Notes: generated by a model not told the origin, from the letters alone. Positions 10,315 to 20,763 are shown, counted from the stretch's first letter. The stretch is DNA of 64,000 nt from Algoriphagus sanaruensis (GCF_001593605.1 NZ_CP012836.1:3352501-3416500); one strand, 5' to 3'. Translations and numbers: made by a program.

Positions 10315-10326
10315 TCAAACGCTGGA

Positions 10327-13300
10327 TTGAACTTTCGGGAGTTACTGACTTTTTGCAGGAGGATAGTTCGGAGTCAAGCGCCTGTTTTTTTTGTACTGCT
10401 GGCTTGGATATTATGTCTATCACCTCTTCAAGCTCAGCAAACCGTTCAAAGAGACAGTACCAAAACCCGACTTGATTCCTTAAACCAAAGAAGACAACAA
10501 CCCTCATTTTTGCTTTGGCAAAACATGAGGACCAACCCTCTTTTTCCCTATCGGAACCCATTCCTTTATCAGCGATCCCCTCTCCTACCAGCCTCTCCAA
10601 TCCAGCAATCTATAGAGGTAAAAGTAGATTCCACGCTTCGCTACCAAATTGCCGATCAACTAGATACCACAAAAATCGGGAATGAGCAGGAGTATGATTT
10701 TGATCGTTTTTCTCAAATTCAAGAATATCGCGTAAGACAAGACTATTGGAGATCCCGAGCTAGAGGAATGGACGGGGAAAGTGCTGTAGAAGGTAGAAGT
10801 CTCATTCCACCGATGACCGTGAGTCCTTCATTTGACCGAATATTCGGAGGTGATCAAATCAGTATTGTACCCACAGGCTATGTCAATCTTGATTTTGGGG
10901 CGATTTTCCGAAGGGTAGATAATCCGACGCTCCCTATTCGTCAGCAACAAAATGGCGGGTTTAATTTCCAGCAACAAATCCAAATGGCAGTTAATGGCTC
11001 CTTGGGTGAGAAAATGAAAATTGCCGCCAATTTCGATTCGAATAATTCCTTTGATTTTCAAAACCAACTCAAGCTTGAATACGACGGGTTTGAGGAAGAC
11101 ATTATCCAATCCATCGAAATTGGAAACGTAAGTATGCCAGTGCAAAACCGGTTGATTCAAGGTGCTCAAAACCTATTTGGGCTTAAAACCCAAATGAAAT
11201 TCGGAAAACTCAACGTCACCGCCGTTGCCTCTACACAACGCGGACGTAGGGATAATTTGGTCATTGACGCTAATGGGCAGGGCCGGACTTTTGAAATCCA
11301 AGGATCAAAATATGATGAAAACCGCCACTTTTTCTTAGGCCATTTTTTTAGAGACAATTATGAAAGATGGCTAAGGGGACTCCCTCAAGTACTATCTGGT
11401 GTAAATGTGACCCGAATCGAGGTTTACATCATGAACCGGGCTACCAATACTCAAACGTTGAGGAATTTCGCTGCATTTATGGATTTGGGTGAAGGAAGAG
11501 TTTTGCTAAACAGCAGCAACCCCGCCATTGGAACTCCTAATCCAAACTCACCAGCCACTAACGAGGCGAATGCGCTTTACTCTAATATTTCCTCCAACTC
11601 GTCCTTTAGGCCCTTTGACACAGGATCAAGAGCCATCGAAAGTGCTTTGGGATTACGAAAAGGAGTCGATTTTGAGCAAATAAACGGGGCAAGAAAACTT
11701 GATCCCAATGAATTCTTTTTCAACAAAGAACTTGGCTATCTCTCCCTTTTTCGAAGACTTCAAAATGATGAAGTTCTGGCTGTATCCTTCGAATACACTT
11801 ACAATGGACAGATTTATAAAGTCGGGGAACTTACCGAAGATTATCAATCAAGAAATCAAGATGAGTTGATCTTTCTGAAGCTTTTGAGGCCGGCTCGGAT
11901 CAATCCTCGAGTTCCTACTTGGGACTTGATGATGAAAAACGTGTACAGCTTAAACGCTAGCCAGATTTTACGGGATGGATTCCAGCTTCAAATTATCTAT
12001 CGAGACGACCGAACTGGTTTGGATAACCCATCACTATTGGAAGGGATCAATGTTAAAGACAAGCCACTTATCCGCCTTACAGGTCTTGATAACCTGAATC
12101 CCCAAAACGACCCCGCTCCGGATGGAAACTTTGACTTTGTAGAAGGGCTTACCATGCTATCGGACCGAGGTTTATTGATATTTCCTGTCTTAGAGCCATT
12201 TGGATCCAACCTTGAAAAACGCTTTGGGCCAGATGAATTGGTGTTCAGGGATAAATATGTCTATGACACCCTATATCGAACGACTCAGGCCGATGCAGAA
12301 TTAGTTACCCGATTGAATAAGTATTTCATTAAAGGTAGGCTTACCGCAGGATCTGCCAGTGAAATCCAACTTCCGGGACTGAATATTTCTCCAGGCTCTG
12401 TTATTGTAACGGCAGGAAACATCCCTCTCACCGAAGGAGTGGATTTTACCATCGATTATAATGTCGGGCGATTGGTAATCATCAACGATGCCATCTTACA
12501 ATCGGGTAAACAAATCAATGTAAGCTTTGAAAAGGCTGATTTGGTTTCTTTTCAAACCAGAAGTCTATTGGGAACCCGGCTTGACTACTTGGCAAGCAAA
12601 AAACTTAACATCGGGGGTACATTCCTTTATCTAAATGAACGCCCGAACATCACTCGAATCGCTACGGGAAATGAAACCTTGAGAAATAGCTTGTGGGGTC
12701 TGGATGTGAATTTCAATGATGAATCTCGATTTTTAACCAAGTTGGCGGATGCGCTGCCTTTTACGAATACCAAAGAAAAATCCCTTGTCCAATTCAATGC
12801 CGAATTTGCCCATTTACTCCCGGGAACTTCCAATACCGTAAATGGTGATCCGGCTTCCTACATCGATGATTTTGAGGCGGCAGTAACACCATTTAATCTT
12901 GGAGCCCAAGCCAACCAAACTTGGAAGCTTGGATCCACACCAAAAACTCCAGACAATCGGTTTGATCTAAGCCAGACCACCGAAGACAATCTTGGAAATG
13001 CATACCGAAGAGCTCGACTTGCTTGGTACAACATTGATAATATCTTCTATCGTGAAAGTGGACCTGGAGTACCCACCAATTTGAGTCAGGAAGACCGTCG
13101 AAACCACTATGTGCGAAGGGTTATTCCACAGGAAATCTTCAGAAATCAAGATCGGGATGTCATTATTGTTCCTCAGCCCTTATTTGAATTAGCCTATTTT
13201 CCACAGGAAAGAGGGATGTTCAACTATAACCCGAATTTGACATTTGATGGTTTTTTACCGAATCCAAGACAAAACTACGGCGCAGTAACCAGAGCTATCA

Positions 13301-16300
13301 CCACCGAGGTAGATTTTGATCGTACCAATATCGAATACATCGAATTCTGGCTAATGGATCCATTTATCCAAGGAGAAAATGGTCGAGTCCTTGACGGTGT
13401 ATTTAACCAAAATAATACGACTGGTGGAAAGCTATTTTTGAATCTTGGAGATATTTCGGAAGACATCATGCGAGATGGCAGCCATGCTTTTGAAAATGGT
13501 CTTCCCGCAGATGGTGACGCTTCTAAAACTGGACAAAATGAATGGGGAAGGATTACCCGAGAGCAATTTCTAATTCCTGCCTTTGATAATTCAGAATCTT
13601 CACGGCAAAATCAAGATGTCGGTCTAGATGGATTAAAGAACGATGACGAACCCGTATTTTTCAAAAGCCGATTTTTGGATCGGTTGAATGTTTCTCCAGC
13701 AGCAAGAAATGCCATTACCCAGGACGTTTCAGGGGATAAATTCCAGTATTACCTGAATGACTCATTTGATCAAGCTGATGTGAAAATTCTGGAACGGTAT
13801 AAGAAATTTAACGGGATGGAAGGAAACACGCCTGTTTCCGCAGATCCGAGTCTTCCTTATACACCATCAGGAACCAACAATCCAGACAACGAAGATCTAA
13901 ACACAGACAATACGATCAATGAGCTGGAAAATTACTATGAGTATGAAATTGATTTGAGACCAGGTCAACTCAATGTTGGGGAAAATTACATCGTAGATCA
14001 GGTCACCACTACTCAGAATGGTGATGAAGTCAATTGGTATTTATTCCGGATTCCAGTTAGACAACCTGACCGAGTGGAAGGGAATATTTCTGGGTTCAAA
14101 TCCATCCGATGGATGAGAACCTACTTGACTGATTTTGCTCAGCCGGTCGTGTTGCGTATGGCTGAATTTCGAATGGTAGGAAGCCAATGGCGGGTATTTC
14201 AAGAGTCGCTTTTTGAGCGTGGATTATTCGAAATTCCAGAACCGGACAATTCCAATGTAGTAGTTGATGTGGTTAATATCGAGCAAAACTCACAAGGAAG
14301 TGATAAATCAAGTCCTTATGTACTTCCTCCTGGAATCATTCGAGACAGAGATAATACTTCTACAGTGGAGCGAAGACTCAATGAGCAATCGCTTCGAATC
14401 TGTGTGGAAGACCTTGCACCTCGTGATGCAAGAGCTGTTTTCAAAAATCTGAATTACGATTTGGTGCAATACGAACGAATCAAAATGTTCCTGCACGCAA
14501 ATAGTGAAGATGCTTTGGATGGTGAAATCACGGCATTCTTACGGATGGGAACAGACTATACTGACAACTATTATGAGATCGAGGTTCCATTAACTATATC
14601 ACCACTCGGATCGAATGACCCTAATTTGGTATGGCCAAGTCAAAATGAAATAGACATTGCGATACAGGAAATTGTTGGTGTTAAAATCGACCGGGATAAT
14701 GCACAAGCTCCGTTAACTTTACCTTTTTCCCAAACCATTCGACAGTATAAAGTAACGGTGGTTGGACGTCCGGAGCTTAGCATGATCCAAGGAATGATGA
14801 TTGGGGTTCGAAATCCTGGCCAAGGTTTAGGGTCTTCCAAATCGATATGCGTTTGGGCCAACGAACTTCGTGTCACTGGCTTTACGAAAAATAATGGATG
14901 GGCGGCAAATGCCTATTTAAATGCTAAAATCGCGGATTTAGCCGTGATTTCGGGTTCCATCAGACATAATTCAATCGGCTTTGGAGGATTGGAAACACGA
15001 TTGTCTCAACGTACAAGACAGGCAACTACCCAGTATGATATTTCCGGAAATATTGAAGTCAACAAACTACTTCCAGAAGCACTTGGAGTTAGCATTCCAG
15101 TCTACGTGTCAATGGAAAACTCAACCACTCGACCGGAATATGACCCACTTAATCCTGACGTACCTTTTGAACTCGCCCTAGGAAAATTTGAAACAGACCT
15201 GGAACGGGAAGCCTACCGCTCGATTGCTTTAGATCAAGTCAACCGAAAAAACATCAGTTTCAATAACGTCAAAAAAGTAAAAACCAATCCGGAATCCCCA
15301 AACAGGATTTATGACCTCTCGAATTTTGCCTTCAGTTATGCATTAGGTACAGTCACTCAGACTAATGCGCAACTTGAAAATTACAACTTCAAAACCAACC
15401 GAGGCAATGCAACTTATTCCTTTCAGCCCAAGGAGTTAAAAATTGCTCCTTTTGAAAAAGCAGAAGGAATGACTTCTCCTTATTTGAAGTTGATTAAGGA
15501 TTTTAATTTGAATCTTGCTCCTACTCTCCTCTTGGCACGAGTGGATTTGGACAGAAGATTCCTTCGATCTCAATATAGAAATGATCAATTGAGTACGGCG
15601 GGAGTTGACCCCTTATTCCAAAAATCATTCTTCATGAATCGGTCATTTACGATCAATTGGGACCTATCCAATAGTTTAAGATTCGACATCGAATCTCGAG
15701 CTTTGGCTGTTGTAGATGAACCAGAAGGGGATTTGGACACCCAGGCCAAAAAGGACTCCGTAATGACCAATATTCTCAAATTAGGCCGGACTACCAACTA
15801 TAACCAAGTTGCCAGGATCAATTATACCATCCCATTCTCGAAACTTCCAATTACAGATTGGATTCAGGCAGACTACAGATATGAGGCCTCATACACTTGG
15901 CTCACAGGTGCGATCGGTCAAAAGGATACCTTAGGAAATGTGATTCAAAATACCCGAGATCAGAATTTAACAGGGAAAATTGACCTCATCAAACTGTACA
16001 ATAAAAATAAACGAATCGCTGCATTGAATGCGCCAAGGAGACCGAGTATCCCCGGTAGACCAAGTTTAAATGCTGAGGACACCATTGGTACTCCATTTAC
16101 CAATAAGCTGATAAAGTTTTTGACCATGCTCAAGGAAGTCACCTTCAATTACGGAGTTGTCGAAGGTACTTTTTTACCTGGCTATCTTCCAAACACTGGT
16201 CTATTAGGCATGGATCGATCTTGGAATAACCCAGGTTGGGCGTTTCTTTTTGGCGGACAAAACCCCAATTTAAGATACAATCTAGCTCAGAATGGCTACA

Positions 16301-17463
16301 TGGCACCTAGCGCTGAATTGACTCAAACCTTTAAGCAAAGCCGAGCCATGAATATGCGGTTTACTGGATTAGCTGAACCCATTAAAGATTTTAGAATTAC
16401 ACTGGAAGCCAGAAAAAGAGAAACTGGAGATTACCAAGAAATATTCAGGAATTCATTAGATAATCCGGGACAATTCCAATCCATCAGCCCAAATCGACTT
16501 GGTTCTTATAGTATCACCACCTGGATGATCAAAACTGCTTTTGATAAATCGGGCCCACAGAATCAGTCTCAGCTTTTCTCTAATTTTGAAGCTTATCGAG
16601 AAATCTTCAAGCAAAGACTTGATGGTCAAGCAACTGAATCAGGTGAATTTGGACTGAATGGACAAGATGTACTCATTCCGGCCTTTTTGGCCGCATATAC
16701 AGGTAAGGATCCCAATTCAGCAAGCTTAACCGCCTTCCCTAAAACCCCACTACCAAACTGGAGAATTGATTATCGAGGCTTGAGTAGATTGAAAGGACTT
16801 AGCGACATCTTTAGCAGTATCAATCTGACGCATGGGTACACCTCAACGTATGATGTGAGTAATTTCTCTAACTCACTTCAATACCAGCAAGGACTTGAAT
16901 TATTCAATACCCTGCAACAAATCCCAAGAGCCAATCTTGCGAACACAGAAGGTTTATTCATTCCGATTTTTGTTCTCAATCAGGTTGTTCTTTCTGAACG
17001 ATTCGCTCCTTTGATCGGGGTGGATGTTCTTACCAAAGACCGGCTCAATGTGGCCGTTAATTACAACAAGGAGCGGAACCTAGGCTTAAATTTTTCTAAC
17101 TCGCAAGTAACCGAGCAGAAAAGCAGTGATTTCAGTTTGACATTTGCCTATACTAAAGCAGGCGTCAAAATTCCATTTAAAATTCAAGGAAGTCAGAAAG
17201 TACTGAAAAATGACTTACAAATGAGATTGGATTCCAAGGTGGTCAATACCATTCAGGTTCAACGAAAGATAGGCGAGGAAGCGACCGTGACCAATGGGAA
17301 CTTAAATATCCAGATCCGCCCTACCATCAGTTATGTCATCAACCAAAACCTGAATTTGACGATCTATTTTGAACGAACAATCAATGATCCACAGGTGACC
17401 ACTGCATTTAGACGAACCTCCACTTCATTTGGAGGACAATTGCGATTTAATTTATCTCAATAG
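10327..17463 (+). CDS. sprA: T9SS outer-membrane translocon SprA (Sov)
   Basis: A 2378-residue protein with a Sec signal peptide (hydrophobic core about 18-34, cleavage near LQAQQ). Its size, repeated beta-strand pattern with aromatic/polar alternation, and many NxN/DxD turns fit SprA/Sov, the giant single-chain beta-barrel that is the outer-membrane pore of the type IX secretion system and is needed for gliding and secretion of CTD-bearing proteins. Conserved stretches include RSLIPPMTVSPSFDRIFGG and the C-terminal FGGQLRFNLS barrel end. The start appears to be TTG at 10327; no ATG precedes the signal peptide. porU and porV lie 9 kb downstream. Confidence 0.96.
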   Translation: MNFRELLTFCRRIVRSQAPVFFVLLAWILCLSPLQAQQTVQRDSTKTRLDSLNQRRQQPSFLLWQNMRTNPLFPYRNPFLYQRSPLLPASPIQQSIEVKVDSTLRYQIADQLDTTKIGNEQEYDFDRFSQIQEYRVRQDYWRSRARGMDGESAVEGRSLIPPMTVSPSFDRIFGGDQISIVPTGYVNLDFGAIFRRVDNPTLPIRQQQNGGFNFQQQIQMAVNGSLGEKMKIAANFDSNNSFDFQNQLKLEYDGFEEDIIQSIEIGNVSMPVQNRLIQGAQNLFGLKTQMKFGKLNVTAVASTQRGRRDNLVIDANGQGRTFEIQGSKYDENRHFFLGHFFRDNYERWLRGLPQVLSGVNVTRIEVYIMNRATNTQTLRNFAAFMDLGEGRVLLNSSNPAIGTPNPNSPATNEANALYSNISSNSSFRPFDTGSRAIESALGLRKGVDFEQINGARKLDPNEFFFNKELGYLSLFRRLQNDEVLAVSFEYTYNGQIYKVGELTEDYQSRNQDELIFLKLLRPARINPRVPTWDLMMKNVYSLNASQILRDGFQLQIIYRDDRTGLDNPSLLEGINVKDKPLIRLTGLDNLNPQNDPAPDGNFDFVEGLTMLSDRGLLIFPVLEPFGSNLEKRFGPDELVFRDKYVYDTLYRTTQADAELVTRLNKYFIKGRLTAGSASEIQLPGLNISPGSVIVTAGNIPLTEGVDFTIDYNVGRLVIINDAILQSGKQINVSFEKADLVSFQTRSLLGTRLDYLASKKLNIGGTFLYLNERPNITRIATGNETLRNSLWGLDVNFNDESRFLTKLADALPFTNTKEKSLVQFNAEFAHLLPGTSNTVNGDPASYIDDFEAAVTPFNLGAQANQTWKLGSTPKTPDNRFDLSQTTEDNLGNAYRRARLAWYNIDNIFYRESGPGVPTNLSQEDRRNHYVRRVIPQEIFRNQDRDVIIVPQPLFELAYFPQERGMFNYNPNLTFDGFLPNPRQNYGAVTRAITTEVDFDRTNIEYIEFWLMDPFIQGENGRVLDGVFNQNNTTGGKLFLNLGDISEDIMRDGSHAFENGLPADGDASKTGQNEWGRITREQFLIPAFDNSESSRQNQDVGLDGLKNDDEPVFFKSRFLDRLNVSPAARNAITQDVSGDKFQYYLNDSFDQADVKILERYKKFNGMEGNTPVSADPSLPYTPSGTNNPDNEDLNTDNTINELENYYEYEIDLRPGQLNVGENYIVDQVTTTQNGDEVNWYLFRIPVRQPDRVEGNISGFKSIRWMRTYLTDFAQPVVLRMAEFRMVGSQWRVFQESLFERGLFEIPEPDNSNVVVDVVNIEQNSQGSDKSSPYVLPPGIIRDRDNTSTVERRLNEQSLRICVEDLAPRDARAVFKNLNYDLVQYERIKMFLHANSEDALDGEITAFLRMGTDYTDNYYEIEVPLTISPLGSNDPNLVWPSQNEIDIAIQEIVGVKIDRDNAQAPLTLPFSQTIRQYKVTVVGRPELSMIQGMMIGVRNPGQGLGSSKSICVWANELRVTGFTKNNGWAANAYLNAKIADLAVISGSIRHNSIGFGGLETRLSQRTRQATTQYDISGNIEVNKLLPEALGVSIPVYVSMENSTTRPEYDPLNPDVPFELALGKFETDLEREAYRSIALDQVNRKNISFNNVKKVKTNPESPNRIYDLSNFAFSYALGTVTQTNAQLENYNFKTNRGNATYSFQPKELKIAPFEKAEGMTSPYLKLIKDFNLNLAPTLLLARVDLDRRFLRSQYRNDQLSTAGVDPLFQKSFFMNRSFTINWDLSNSLRFDIESRALAVVDEPEGDLDTQAKKDSVMTNILKLGRTTNYNQVARINYTIPFSKLPITDWIQADYRYEASYTWLTGAIGQKDTLGNVIQNTRDQNLTGKIDLIKLYNKNKRIAALNAPRRPSIPGRPSLNAEDTIGTPFTNKLIKFLTMLKEVTFNYGVVEGTFLPGYLPNTGLLGMDRSWNNPGWAFLFGGQNPNLRYNLAQNGYMAPSAELTQTFKQSRAMNMRFTGLAEPIKDFRITLEARKRETGDYQEIFRNSLDNPGQFQSISPNRLGSYSITTWMIKTAFDKSGPQNQSQLFSNFEAYREIFKQRLDGQATESGEFGLNGQDVLIPAFLAAYTGKDPNSASLTAFPKTPLPNWRIDYRGLSRLKGLSDIFSSINLTHGYTSTYDVSNFSNSLQYQQGLELFNTLQQIPRANLANTEGLFIPIFVLNQVVLSERFAPLIGVDVLTKDRLNVAVNYNKERNLGLNFSNSQVTEQKSSDFSLTFAYTKAGVKIPFKIQGSQKVLKNDLQMRLDSKVVNTIQVQRKIGEEATVTNGNLNIQIRPTISYVINQNLNLTIYFERTINDPQVTTAFRRTSTSFGGQLRFNLSQ

Positions 17464-17487
17464 ATTTCAAACTCATTTGAATCCTTT

Positions 17488-17495
17488 TAATTTTG
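17488..17495 (+). promoter_or_regulatory. Candidate -7 box for gcvH
   Basis: TAATTTTG matches TAnnTTTG exactly, 24 bases before the gcvH ATG. The upstream -33 element is poor (TTTC near 17465), so gcvH may be transcribed both from here and by read-through from sprA. Confidence 0.4.
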
Positions 17496-17518
17496 GCCTT
17501 TCCTAAAAAACACCAATC

Positions 17519-17896
17519 ATGAATTTTCCACAAGAACTAAAGTACACCAAAGACCACGAGTGGGTTAAAATCGAAGGAGACATTGCGATCGTCGGCATCA
17601 CTGATTTTGCACAGAAAGAATTGGGTGACATCGTATATGTAGAGGTTGAGACCGTTGGCGAAACCATTGAAGCAGGTGAGGTATTTGGAACTGTAGAGGC
17701 AGTCAAAACTGTATCTGATCTCTTTATGCCGATTTCAGGCGAAATCGTGGAGTTTAATGAGGAACTCGGATCTTCTCCTGAACTTGTGAATTCATCTCCT
17801 TATGAAGAAGGATGGATGGTAAAGGTGAAAATTTCTGGAGACCTTCCAGCTGACCTAATGGACGTGGATCAGTACAAAGAATTAATCGGAGAATAA
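17519..17896 (+). CDS. gcvH: Glycine cleavage system H protein
   Basis: 125 residues, the full GcvH length. The lipoyl-attachment lysine is K63 within [15 protein letters not shown], and the flanking [16 protein letters not shown] and [18 protein letters not shown] segments are typical. The lipoylated protein shuttles the aminomethyl group between the P, T and L proteins during glycine breakdown. The other gcv genes are absent from the window. Six bases separate it from the VanZ-like gene. Confidence 0.97.
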   Translation: MNFPQELKYTKDHEWVKIEGDIAIVGITDFAQKELGDIVYVEVETVGETIEAGEVFGTVEAVKTVSDLFMPISGEIVEFNEELGSSPELVNSSPYEEGWMVKVKISGDLPADLMDVDQYKELIGE

Positions 17897-17902
17897 TCCA
17901 GC

Positions 17903-18277
17903 TTGAGGAGATTTATTTTAGCTCTGATTTGGTTAATAATCCTTGGATTTGCGATGCTCACTCCTGGAGAGCGTTTCCCAGAAGTGGATCTATTTAATGC
18001 CCAGGATAAACTGATTCATTTGCTAACCTTTGGGATTCAAGGTTATTTATGGACCGGAGTTGGGATTAAATCACAACCAGTAGGGTCACATCGAAAAAGA
18101 GCTTGGATAAATTTTCTCGTATTTGGCCTTCTAATCGGAGTAGTATTCGAATCACTTCAGCAGATTATCCCAAACCGTTCTTTTGAATGGACGGATATGA
18201 TAGTCAATGCAATTGGTGGATATCTCGGGTTTTTGGCCTATTTTAAATGGCCATCCATTAAATTCATTTTGGATTAA
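17903..18277 (+). CDS. VanZ-like small membrane protein
   Basis: 124 residues with about four membrane segments and the VanZ-family pattern: an acidic/aromatic loop (FPEVDLFNAQDKLIHLLTFGIQGYL) and the later FESLQQIIPNRSFEWTDMIVNAIGGYLGF block. Family function is unclear beyond the teicoplanin-resistance protein VanZ; this is not evidence of resistance. The start is a TTG at 17903, and the gene follows gcvH by six bases. Confidence 0.85.
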   Translation: MRRFILALIWLIILGFAMLTPGERFPEVDLFNAQDKLIHLLTFGIQGYLWTGVGIKSQPVGSHRKRAWINFLVFGLLIGVVFESLQQIIPNRSFEWTDMIVNAIGGYLGFLAYFKWPSIKFILD

Positions 18278-18344
18278 TCTTGATTTATTCTTACCATTGT
18301 TATTCAAATTTTGAACAAATTAACCTGTATAAACCAAATTCGCC

Positions 18345-19025
18345 ATGGAAGCAAAAAAGACTCCTAGTGCTGACTTGACCAAGAAGGTAGGTATGTTTAC
18401 CAACCTAGGTCTGGCAGTCGCTGTAGGTCTCACTCTTGCTGCCTTCGAATACAAGTCGTTTGATGACGCTGCTCTAAAAGATCTCGGCGCTGTCAATGAC
18501 AACTTCGAAGAATTGCTTGATGTGCCTATCACAGAACAGCCACCACCACCTCCTCCTCCACCACCAATGGAGCAGCCAATCATCGAAGAAATTCCTGATG
18601 AGGTTGAAATCGAAGAAAAGATTGAAGTGAACTTCGACGTGGATGTGAAAGAAACTACTGTGATTAAAGAAGTGGTTATCGCAGAAGCTCCAGTAGAAGA
18701 AAAAGCAGACGAAATCTTTGACGTGGTAGAAACTCAACCAACACCTCCAGGTGGAATGTCAGGATGGAACGAATATCTTTCTAAGAATCTTAAATACCCT
18801 ACTCAAGCTCGAAGAATGGGTATCGAAGGTACAGTAATCGTAGTGTTCGTTATTAACACCGACGGTTCAATTCAAGACGTTGAAGTATTGAGAGGAATTG
18901 GCGGAGGTTGCGACGAAGAAGCGGTTAAAGTTGTTCAAAACGCTCCTAAATGGGAACCAGGTAAGCAAAGAGGTCGTCCAGTACGTACTCGTATGAGACT
19001 TCCGATTAGATTTAAGCTTAGCTAA
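18345..19025 (+). CDS. TonB-family energy transducer, copy 1
   Basis: 226 residues: cytoplasmic N-terminus (MEAKKTPSADLTKKVGMFTNLG), one membrane segment (about 22-38), a proline-rich stretch with nine consecutive prolines (about 67-75), an acidic E/V-rich spacer, and a C-terminal TonB domain (about 145-226; LKYPTQARRMGIEGTVIV, DGSIQDVEVLRGIGGGCDEEA, RMRLPIRFKL). It should couple the proton motive force to outer-membrane TonB-dependent receptors or contribute to similar periplasm-spanning work. ExbB and ExbD are not nearby. A strong hairpin terminator follows, and a paralogue comes next. Confidence 0.93.
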   Translation: MEAKKTPSADLTKKVGMFTNLGLAVAVGLTLAAFEYKSFDDAALKDLGAVNDNFEELLDVPITEQPPPPPPPPPMEQPIIEEIPDEVEIEEKIEVNFDVDVKETTVIKEVVIAEAPVEEKADEIFDVVETQPTPPGGMSGWNEYLSKNLKYPTQARRMGIEGTVIVVFVINTDGSIQDVEVLRGIGGGCDEEAVKVVQNAPKWEPGKQRGRPVRTRMRLPIRFKLS

Positions 19026-19033
19026 TCATACTT

Positions 19034-19063
19034 AAGACCCGATGATTGTCGGGTCTTTTTTTT
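19034..19063 (+). terminator. Rho-independent terminator after tonB copy 1
   Basis: Stem AAGACCCGA / TCGGGTCTT with a six-base loop, followed by a run of eight T. It separates the two TonB genes. Confidence 0.9.
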
Positions 19064-19157
19064 GACTTATTCTACTTTTTACTTAGTTAATTTTTGTTGT
19101 TCAAGTAGGATGTTTGATATCGAAAAGGTAAATTCCTTTACATCTAATCTATGCATC

Positions 19158-19829
19158 ATGGAAAACAAAAAGAATCCGTCCAAGGACCTCACAAAATGGA
19201 GAGGAACCTTGACCAATTTGGGATTGATGTTATCAATCGGCCTTGTTTTGGTGGCTTTCGAATGGAAGGCTTATGAAGAAAAACCACTTCTTTCAATTAC
19301 GGATTCAAATTCTAAGTGGGAAGAGGAGTTTGTCCCTCCGATCACTATTGCATCTCCTCCCCCACCTCCAATTACACCTCCTCAAATTCAAGTTTTGGAT
19401 GATGAGATAGAGATTGATGAAACAGATTTCCCCCCAATTGATATTGACTTCCCGGAAGGCGAACCGATTGAGGAAGTTTCCTTAGCCGGGCCTCCCGTTA
19501 TAGATGACGCTCCAGAAATCGTTGATTTCACTGAGGGGCAAGCCTCATTTAAGGGAGGAATAGAAGCATGGTATGCCTATTTGAAAGAAAATCTGACTTA
19601 TCCTAAACAGGAGCAACGGATGGGGATGGAAGGGACTGTAATTGTGCGATTTGTAATAAATATCGATGGTTCTATTCAAGACGTCGAGGTGGTAAGGTCT
19701 GCAAGCCCAGGCCTCGATTTGGCAGCGAAAAAAGTCATCGAAAATTCACCAAACTGGAATCCAGGAAAAAATGGCGGAAGACCGGTAAGATCAAGAATGA
19801 CTATTCCAATCAAATTCAAACTTCAATAA
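19158..19829 (+). CDS. TonB-family energy transducer, copy 2
   Basis: 223 residues, a paralogue of the upstream gene with the same order: MENKKNPSKDLTKWRGTLTNLG, one membrane segment, a P-rich stretch (SPPPPPITPPQ), an acidic spacer, and a TonB C-terminal domain with EQRMGMEGTVIVRFVINIDG and SRMTIPIKFKL. I chose the ATG at 19158 because it aligns with copy 1; the frame extends upstream to 19062 but that part overlaps the terminator. A possible promoter (TTG 19062-19064, TAATTTTTG 19088-19096, spacer 23) sits between the copies. Separate transcription suggests separate regulation. Confidence 0.92.
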   Translation: MENKKNPSKDLTKWRGTLTNLGLMLSIGLVLVAFEWKAYEEKPLLSITDSNSKWEEEFVPPITIASPPPPPITPPQIQVLDDEIEIDETDFPPIDIDFPEGEPIEEVSLAGPPVIDDAPEIVDFTEGQASFKGGIEAWYAYLKENLTYPKQEQRMGMEGTVIVRFVINIDGSIQDVEVVRSASPGLDLAAKKVIENSPNWNPGKNGGRPVRSRMTIPIKFKLQ

Positions 19830-19834
19830 ATGAA

Positions 19835-19867
19835 AAAGGTCTGAGGATTATTAAACCTTAGACCTTC
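19835..19867. terminator. Bidirectional terminator between tonB copy 2 and yicC
   Basis: An imperfect inverted repeat AAGGTCTGAGG / CCTTAGACCTT lies in the 43-base gap between two convergent genes. A-rich flank upstream and T-rich flank downstream allow use in both directions. Confidence 0.7.
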
Positions 19868-19872
19868 ACTTT

Positions 19873-20751
19873 TTACAACACATTCAGTGATTGCTCTTTT
19901 ATTTTCTCAAGTTCATCCTTCATCCGAATCACATGCTTTTGGATCTCTGCATCATTTGCTTTGGAACCGATGGTATTGATTTCTCTCCCTATTTCTTGTG
20001 ATATAAAGCCTAACTTTTTCCCTTGAGCAGTTTCATGTTCAATGGTCTTCAGAAAGTAATTGAGATGGGTTTCTAACCGGACAATCTCTTCTGTAATGTC
20101 TATTTTCTCGAAGTAATAGATCATCTCTTGCTCAAACCGATTTGCATCAAAGGAATTTTCATCTAACCACTGCTGGAAATGACTTTTAATCCGATTCTTA
20201 ATTCGATCTTTTCGTGCTGGATCCAGCACCTTTATTTCAGTTAGTCCTTCTCTTATTACTTGGATATTTTCCTCAAGTTTTCTACCCAAAACTCCCCCTT
20301 CGTCTACTCTAAATTGCTCACACTTTGTTAGGGCTTGAACGATCACATTTTTCACTTTACCCCATACTTCTGTATCATCTTTCTCAGCCGAGATGGTGGT
20401 GATCACATTGGGTGCCTGCAAGGCAAGCTTAAATAAGTCAGCTGGTTTTTCATTTACCAAGTCAGCTAATTTTTGAAATTGCTGAAAATAGGTTGAAAAC
20501 AATTGCTCATTGATCGACACAGGCAAGTCTTGACCTTCTTTAGATACAAACTCGATAGACAAGCTAACTTTCCCCCTATCCAAAACTTGCTGAACTAAAG
20601 CCCTTACTTCTGGCTCTTTGTCTGAAAATTGCCTAGGACTTCTAAGAGAAAGGTCGAGAAATTTAGAGTTAAGCGAGCGGACCTCCACATGAATGGACAT
20701 CTGCTCATTTTCAAAGCCGGCTACCCCATAGCCGGTCATAGATTTGATCAT
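19873..20751 (-). CDS. YicC/YloC family endoribonuclease
   Basis: 292 residues with the hallmark ends of the family: MIKSMTGYG at the N-terminus and a DUF1732 C-terminal block (GKKLGFISQEIGREINTIGSKAND, then IKEQSLNVL). E. coli YicC is a hairpin-opening endoribonuclease that acts on RNA; the cellular role in Bacteroidota is not established. Twelve bases separate it from the upstream TolB-like gene, so it is probably the last gene of a three-gene minus-strand operon. Confidence 0.93.
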   Translation of the reverse strand: MIKSMTGYGVAGFENEQMSIHVEVRSLNSKFLDLSLRSPRQFSDKEPEVRALVQQVLDRGKVSLSIEFVSKEGQDLPVSINEQLFSTYFQQFQKLADLVNEKPADLFKLALQAPNVITTISAEKDDTEVWGKVKNVIVQALTKCEQFRVDEGGVLGRKLEENIQVIREGLTEIKVLDPARKDRIKNRIKSHFQQWLDENSFDANRFEQEMIYYFEKIDITEEIVRLETHLNYFLKTIEHETAQGKKLGFISQEIGREINTIGSKANDAEIQKHVIRMKDELEKIKEQSLNVL

Positions 20752-20763
20752 GAGAAAGGGAAA

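Noticed and set aside
17903..18277. Glycopeptide resistance gene
   Set aside because: The VanZ-like family is widespread in bacteria without vancomycin clusters; no van genes are nearby.
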